Shown piece by piece: positions 59,201-64,000 of a DNA stretch of 64,000 nucleotides. Under the pieces are notes generated by a model. The model did not search any database and was not told where the DNA came from. It saw nothing but the letters and a program-made list of their open reading frames with translations. Position numbers and translations under genes: made by a program. Within the stretch, counting starts at the first letter, position 1; every line of letters begins with the position of its first letter. The stretch is from Colias croceus. Lineage: Eukaryota > Arthropoda > Insecta > Lepidoptera > Pieridae. The stretch is from the NCBI RefSeq assembly GCF_905220415.1, contig NC_059555.1, positions 1,984,001 through 2,048,000 of the forward strand. Reading direction: 5' to 3'.

Positions 59201-60231
59201 GTTTACACACGTAAGAACTTATTTTTCAAAAAATAATTTACTATAGAAGACTTTACAGAAATACGTCGAATCACGCGTGGTAGGGATTAGAATAAGATGG
59301 CGCGTAACTAGGCTTGCCAGGTGTCCGGCTTTAGCCGGACATGTTAGGCTTTTTGCAGTCGCGTCCGGCCAAATATGTACGTGTTTGGCCTGTCCGGCTT
59401 TTGTCAGGCTTTTTGTCAGAGTGGCGATTCGTACGACGATGGGCGGACGAGCGCCCGACCCGAACGGACAAGGGCGAGCGGAGAGCAAACTATCTTCCGG
59501 CCGGCAAATATAACTAGATTTTGTTATTTTTTAAAGATTTTAAATTGTTCTATAAATACCTACTATAAAGTAAATTCTTACCTAGCCGTAAAATTAATAT
59601 TATCTTTTTGTTACTTTCCAGAAGAATGATTATTTTTATTTGTTTTATTATATTTTTTAGTTTATAGTATTAAGAATGCCAAAAGAGAGCTATATTCATT
59701 TGTTTTTTAGTTTTAATAATATTTAATTATCTACAAAAGACTGATGATCCATTTGTAAGTAAAACTGTAATAGTGTAACTTAATAAACATTTCAAATTCG
59801 TAAACGAGTTTTTTTATTATAAATATTATGTCCATCTTTTAATAAATATCGAATATCCTCACTTTTCACCACGTATAAATACTTTTTTCAACAGCCCAGC
59901 TGTAAAAACATTATGTTTGGCAATAAAAAAAACATGTCCGGCTTTTAGGCTAAAATGTCCGGCCTTATATAGTGCGCAGTCCGGCCTTTGCATTTTATGG
60001 CCTGGCAACCCTACGCGTAACGGAAAAATGTCACGCGTAACAAAAAAAATGTTATACTAAATTTTTTTCCAACCCCGATTAAGAAGTTTCACTTCAATAA
60101 ATACCTGTAATATATTTTTCTGGTAGATGCGGTTGAGTTTGCAACCACTTCCGAATCTTGGCTACATCATCAGGAGTGACACCAGTGCCTTTCGTGTATT
60201 CTGCTTCTACGGGAAATTCTTGGACCTCCAT
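56266..60231 (-). CDS. CRAL-TRIO domain lipid-binding protein 3
   Basis: Six coding exons: 60105-60231, 58609-58762, 58086-58190, 57745-57892, 56688-56904 and 56266-56420; the sum is 906 nt, 301 residues, all GT-AG. The architecture is the same as its twin at 49780-53902: N-terminal helices (AEYTKGTGVTPDDVAKIRKW), lipid-binding domain (LFVFLPGKSRDGNTILYTHG, LELVVNFENYNMSHA, NSPPFIEKLMNVMKPFI) and the tail IFGGVEGSFKKLDID. The last exon encodes the same tail as in copy 2. Exon 3 ends at a good donor (ATGAA|GTAAGC). A hAT transposon sits in intron 1. It is probably cytosolic and carries a small hydrophobic ligand that cannot be named from sequence. Full-length and apparently functional. Confidence 0.93.
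58338..58506 (+). repeat. Short interspersed repeat in intron 2 of CRAL-TRIO 3
   Basis: CTCGAGAACGGCTGAACCGA, TTCCTTGAAGTACGAGGATG and CGGGCGAAGCCGGGGCGGAC. It is absent from the matching intron of copy 2. Confidence 0.7.
59309..60013. mobile_element. Non-autonomous hAT element with 8-bp target duplication
   Basis: 705 bp; ends TAGGCTTGCCAGG and CCTGGCAACCCTA are ~13-bp inverted repeats of hAT type. CGCGTAAC stands on both sides (59301-59308, 60014-60021), an exact 8-bp target-site duplication. Inside, TGTCCGGC/GCCGGACA motifs recur near both ends. No transposase is present; short open frames over the GC-rich left part are not genes. Confidence 0.92.
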
Positions 60232-61037
60232 TTTAATACTGAATGACTAAACCTATTACAATAAAAGATTTATTAGGTACTTAAGTAATATATTAACCTA
60301 TTATAGTAAATATTACTAGATAGTAGTACATAGTGTATACATAAATAAATTAATTAAAGACTCTTTTGCATGTTGTTTGGTGCGTCAGAGTTTTAATTTT
60401 ATGTATCTAAACAATAAATTATAACCCTTTTCAGTTATAAAGGGGGAATTCGAAGTAAATATTATTAAAAGTTAGCAAAATATATTGGCTATTATGTTTC
60501 TCACTATTTGCCGAAATGAGAAACTCGAATCGCGCGAAATAGGGAATCGAAGAATGTAGCAAAAACATTTTATTGTATTGAACGCAAAACACAACACTAT
60601 AGATACCTACAATATTATTAGTTTGTCAATTGTCATCTTGTGAACATTGTCGTCAATTGTTCCGTAGCAAATTATTTAAAATAATTATTAAAACTATTTG
60701 AAGAAGGGCTTTGATTGAAATAAACAAAAATACCCTAAAGTCTTACCTAAAGTCCACATAATTTTCGTTATGTGACCAAATATTAAATGAACAAATCACT
60801 GGCTATGTTTTTTAAAAATATAAATATATTATGCCTAATTACAATAATTAGGAATATTTGACTTGTTTTATTTACGCCAAAAGAATTGTGATTTCATAAT
60901 ATTATGCTATTTTATTTAATGCAATGCAATGCAATAAAAGTGCATTTTATCTCAGCTGAATAATAAATTGACAACAACCTTGAGCGTCTGAAGCCATGAA
61001 AATTAAAAAAAAAATACAAATAAATATAAATACAAAC

Positions 61038-61085
61038 CTGGCTAATCAAAAGGTGCAAACTGACATTCGTTCACAATACACGTAT
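61038..61085 (-). other. Noncoding first exon of CRAL-TRIO 3 (inferred)
   Basis: Conserved with 54262-54330: donor GCCAG|GTTTGT at 61037 on the minus strand, and acceptor AATAG|GTTTAG at 60252 leading into the start codon exon. Confidence 0.6.
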
Positions 61086-61734
61086 TTCATAACACAATAT
61101 TTTCTGCTATTAATGGAGGTGGAACGTCGTATCCTATAATCTCAAAGATATGTTATCAGAATATTATTATGCAACAATAAAATTATATTCATGTGTGCGT
61201 GTGTCTCGAATTATATTTTTTAAACCACATTTAATTTTTAATTATTCTCACTGAAATAACGATCGCTCTGAAGTTGTAGACGTTTAACAGTCCATCCCTT
61301 TCTATCCCATTCAGGATAATATTTGCATCTCTTTTTTTTGGCTAACTTCAGAAGAGTGACGGGTCAAGTTACGATGTAATTTTTATTTTCACAGAGACAT
61401 CTAGATTCTAGATGCGAGAGACTAGACACTGACACACGCTTCTATTATAATCGACTAACGAGATTTCATAAAACCAGATTTTTTATAATCCTAATGGTTT
61501 ATGTTTAATGTTTATAATAATTCAGCGTTTAAATAACGATTATGTAACAATAAATTTTTTATTATACACTTTGCTAGAACACTTAGGTAGTTACGTGAAG
61601 ATAATGTTGGCGACTATTTTATTTAATGTGTAAACTAAGGTGTGTGTCTGTATGTATGTCCGGGATAAACTCAAAAAGTACAGCATGGATTTACAAAATT
61701 TGCAAAATTTACTAACAGGTCGGGTCAACACATA

Positions 61735-61805
61735 GGCCATAATATATCATCACGCTAAGAGCAAGAGAAGCGGAGCAATTCCTTTAACCGGAGGGCACAG
61801 CTAGT
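61735..61805 (+). repeat. Family C tail fragment
   Basis: ATATATCATCACGCTAAGAG, GAGCAATTCCTTTAACCG and GGGCACAGCTAGT. Confidence 0.6.
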
Positions 61806-62330
61806 TTTTAATAAAGCGCCGTCTATCATTTATCAGAATTAATAAATTTTGGGAGTGTTACAATAATTGATGCGCATCGTATTTAGATACCCGAATTTGG
61901 GAAGAAACAAAAATAAAAACAAACAAGCTGGTGATCCATTTTAATTCTATCAGACCTAAGAATAAACGAATCTCTAAAAAATTTTTTATACCTAAATAGT
62001 TTTAAGTTAGCGAAGGTTTACAAATTAGGTACCAAAAGATTCTAAATCCAGGATTGACACTATATTTTTCTACAGGCATTTAAAACTACTTAATTCGTGA
62101 GCAAAGTCACGAGAATAATATAGTAACATTAAGATCTTATCGTGGCCATTATAAGCGTATCATTCGTCATTGATTTGACAAAATTACCTTACATTGTAGT
62201 TATCTACAATAGCTATAGTAATCAAGTTGGATACGTCAGTTCAAGGTTGGTGCATATCTGTAGGTCATGGATTGGAAATTTGGTAATTAACTTTTTTTAT
62301 TGATTTATTTTTTTTAAAGATGTACAGAGT
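61806..62330. other. No gene recognised
   Basis: AT-rich intergenic DNA with no recognisable feature. Confidence 0.45.
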
Positions 62331-62334
62331 AAGA

Positions 62335-62650
62335 GTTAGTGGTGGCTCAGTGGTGAGACCTCGGATTTCGAATTGATAAGTCCGGGGTTCGAGACCAGAA
62401 AAGCGCGCAGGAAATAAATTGATTTTTCAATTTATCTGCGCATGTTGTAACATCACTACTGCTCGAACGGTGAAGGAAAACATCGTGAGGAAACCGACAT
62501 GTCGAAGAATCAAAAGTTCGACGTCATGTGTCATCCGCCAACACGCACTTGGCCAGCGTGGTGGATTATGGCCTGTACCCTCATAGGAGGCCCATGTCCC
62601 AGCAGTGGGAACGTATATGGGCTGATGATGATGATGATTATGATGATGAT
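62335..62650 (+). mobile_element. tRNA-derived SINE with GATGAT tail
   Basis: The head carries an A box (TGGCTCAGTGGTGAGACC) and a B box (GGTTCGAGACC) at tRNA-like spacing, the internal RNA polymerase III promoter. The body includes GAAGGAAAACATCGTGAGG and the tail is CCCAGCAGTGGGAACGT followed by (GATGAT)n, shared with lepidopteran LINE partners that mobilise such SINEs. Confidence 0.88.
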
Positions 62651-63057
62651 GTACAGAGTAATCTCTCTTAAGAGTAAAATTTTTTCTCCTTTTTTGGAGT
62701 GAGTTCGATGGGCTCTTTCTTTCTTAGATATAGACTATATAGTTCTGTGTTCTATATGCATTTTTGATGTCTCATAAATTGATTTTTTTAAGAAGGCAAT
62801 GCCTTTGTTAAATTTTTTCAATAACGTTTCAACCCAGGGTCTCGTCAGGGCATCGGTTAGATTTAACGGGATGAAGAAAAAAATGCCTTGTGTGCCGAGC
62901 ACATGTCTCAGAAGTAAAACTTTTTTGGCAAAATTCAGAGATACCAAAATCGTTGTCAGGTACTCCATGACGTGACGGTATTGCCGTTAAGTTTCACTTC
63001 AAAATGTTTCGTATCGTTCTCGTCTCGTTCTCGATATCGTTCGTATCGTTATCGTTC
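62651..63057. other. Unassigned stretch
   Basis: Contains an open frame of 77 codons on the minus strand (62735-62968) with no family I recognise, and a TCGTTCTCGATATCGTTCG simple repeat at ~63018-63056. Confidence 0.35.
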
Positions 63058-63436
63058 AGGCATATTGTAGCTCCTGCGGAGACCGCAGCGGGTCATGGCG
63101 CTTAGAGTAGTGAGGGCGTACCGCACGGTGTAGTCCAGGGATTTAGTCCATCGTCCGGTGAGATGAGGCGGCGTGAGACGTGTTCCGCTCACGCCGCCCC
63201 ATGAGGTTAGAGCTGGCGAGCTCATAGTTTGTGTTGGCCTGGAGACGGGCAGCTGCTGATGGGGTCACGGACGAATTCTAAGTATACCCGTGGCCCCGTC
63301 GTTTATGTGGCTTGACGGAACACAGTGGGGTTTTGGTCGGTAGGAATCCGACATAACCCGCGGCCCTTTCCCCGGAGGCCGTGGGTATCTATGCAAGATT
63401 TCCCCACTTAAAAAAAAAAAAGGCATATTGTAGCTC
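63058..63436 (+). mobile_element. 5'-truncated non-LTR retrotransposon with 16-bp target duplication
   Basis: AGGCATATTGTAGCTC occurs exactly at 63058-63073 and 63421-63436. Between them is a GC-rich 3'-UTR fragment (AATCCGACATAACCCGCGGC, CCCGGAGGCCGTGGGTATCT) ending in a run of A. The GC content and tail are like R1/Jockey-type elements; the clade is not certain. Confidence 0.85.
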
Positions 63437-63530
63437 ACTGAGTTCTACAATCTCTATAGGTACTAATACGAAGATATTATATAAAAAAACTTTTTAATTT
63501 ATAAAAAAAAAAATCCGTTCTATGTGTAAA

Positions 63531-63715
63531 TCCATAATAATATTATAAATGCGAAAGTAACTCTGTCTGTCTGTCTGTTACTCAATCACGCCTAAACTAC
63601 TGAACCAATTTGCATGAAATTTGGTATGGAGATATTTTGATACCCGAGAAAGGACATAGGGTACCTTTTGTTGCGAAATATGTACCACGGGCGAAGCCGG
63701 GGCGGACCTCTAGTA
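63531..63715 (+). repeat. Family A repeat
   Basis: AATATTATAAATGCGAAAG, a (CTGT)n run, TTTGCATGAAATTTGGTATG and the end CGGGCGAAGCCGGGGCGGAC. Confidence 0.75.
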
Positions 63716-64000
63716 CTTAATATGTCTTTACAAATCTATCAGTATTTGATAACAAAATAATATGTAGGGGAAAGCGGGTCAAAAAAATGGTGTGATAATA
63801 ATTCAACGTAATTTAATTATTATAAGTAATTAAGTATTGTCAACATAATATCATAAACTTAATTATAATTAATATAATACAATTTTTCTTGATAACTCTC
63901 GTAACATAAAAAAGTTTATTATCAATACATAATAATATATAACAAAGTCGTTTTTTTCTGTTCTTATGTCCTGATGTATGCTTAAATCTTTAAAACTAAG

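Larger units (their letters stand above)
56230..61635. repeat. Segmental duplication, block 2 (with CRAL-TRIO 3)
   Basis: Second copy of the block at 49740-54835. It contains a hAT element (59309-60013) and a repeat at 58338-58506 that are absent from block 1, so those insertions came after the duplication or were lost from block 1. Confidence 0.88.

Noticed and set aside
59277..59629. Two overlapping frames in GC-rich DNA
   Set aside because: They lie across the left end of the hAT element and its target duplication and match no protein family.
62735..62968. 77-codon minus-strand frame
   Set aside because: An ATG-started open frame with plausible composition, but I recognise no family, see no splice partners, and it is surrounded by repeats.

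Overview
The window is animal nuclear DNA, almost certainly from a moth or butterfly (Lepidoptera). The evidence is AT-rich sequence with small split genes, GT-AG introns, a ribosomal protein gene of insect type, and many short repeats of the kind common in lepidopteran genomes (a tRNA-derived SINE with a GATGAT tail, short repeats ending near CGGGCGAAGCCGCGGG, piggyBac, mariner, hAT and Helitron-type relics). There is no bacterial-style operon, CRISPR array or ribosome binding site.

Layout. 1-5241: a giant inverted repeat whose arms are arrays of a ~255-bp tandem unit; its centre holds a lightly broken gene for a ubiquitin-specific-protease-like (USP/C19) protein. 5242-10224: no gene seen. 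10225-14443: a chain of transposons, including a 983-bp foldback element and an internally deleted piggyBac element. 14672-20205: the RpLP2 gene (acidic ribosomal protein P2), with a complete piggyBac-like element in one intron and two related C/D-box snoRNAs, one near the 3' end of each of two introns. 21244-27029: three single-exon short-chain dehydrogenase/reductase (SDR) genes in tandem on the minus strand. 28324-40734: a six-exon CRAL-TRIO gene (minus) with introns full of nested transposons. 47273-48106: a two-exon Myb/SANT-like DNA-binding protein gene (minus). 49780-54330 and 56266-61085: two more CRAL-TRIO genes (minus), recent copies of each other inside a ~5-kb segmental duplication. 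61640-64000: SINE, truncated LINE and other repeats.

How the genes work together. RpLP2 is a housekeeping gene whose introns also supply snoRNAs predicted to guide methylation of 28S rRNA, so one transcript would serve both ribosomal protein and rRNA maturation. The SDR and CRAL-TRIO clusters look like lineage-specific families that handle small lipophilic molecules; their substrates cannot be read from the sequence. The first SDR copy lacks the usual catalytic serine.

Most unusual items: the foldback element with a USP-like gene at its centre; the piggyBac-like element bounded by TTAT instead of TTAA; the paired snoRNAs in RpLP2; and a small repeat with constant ends but a different perfect palindrome in each copy.
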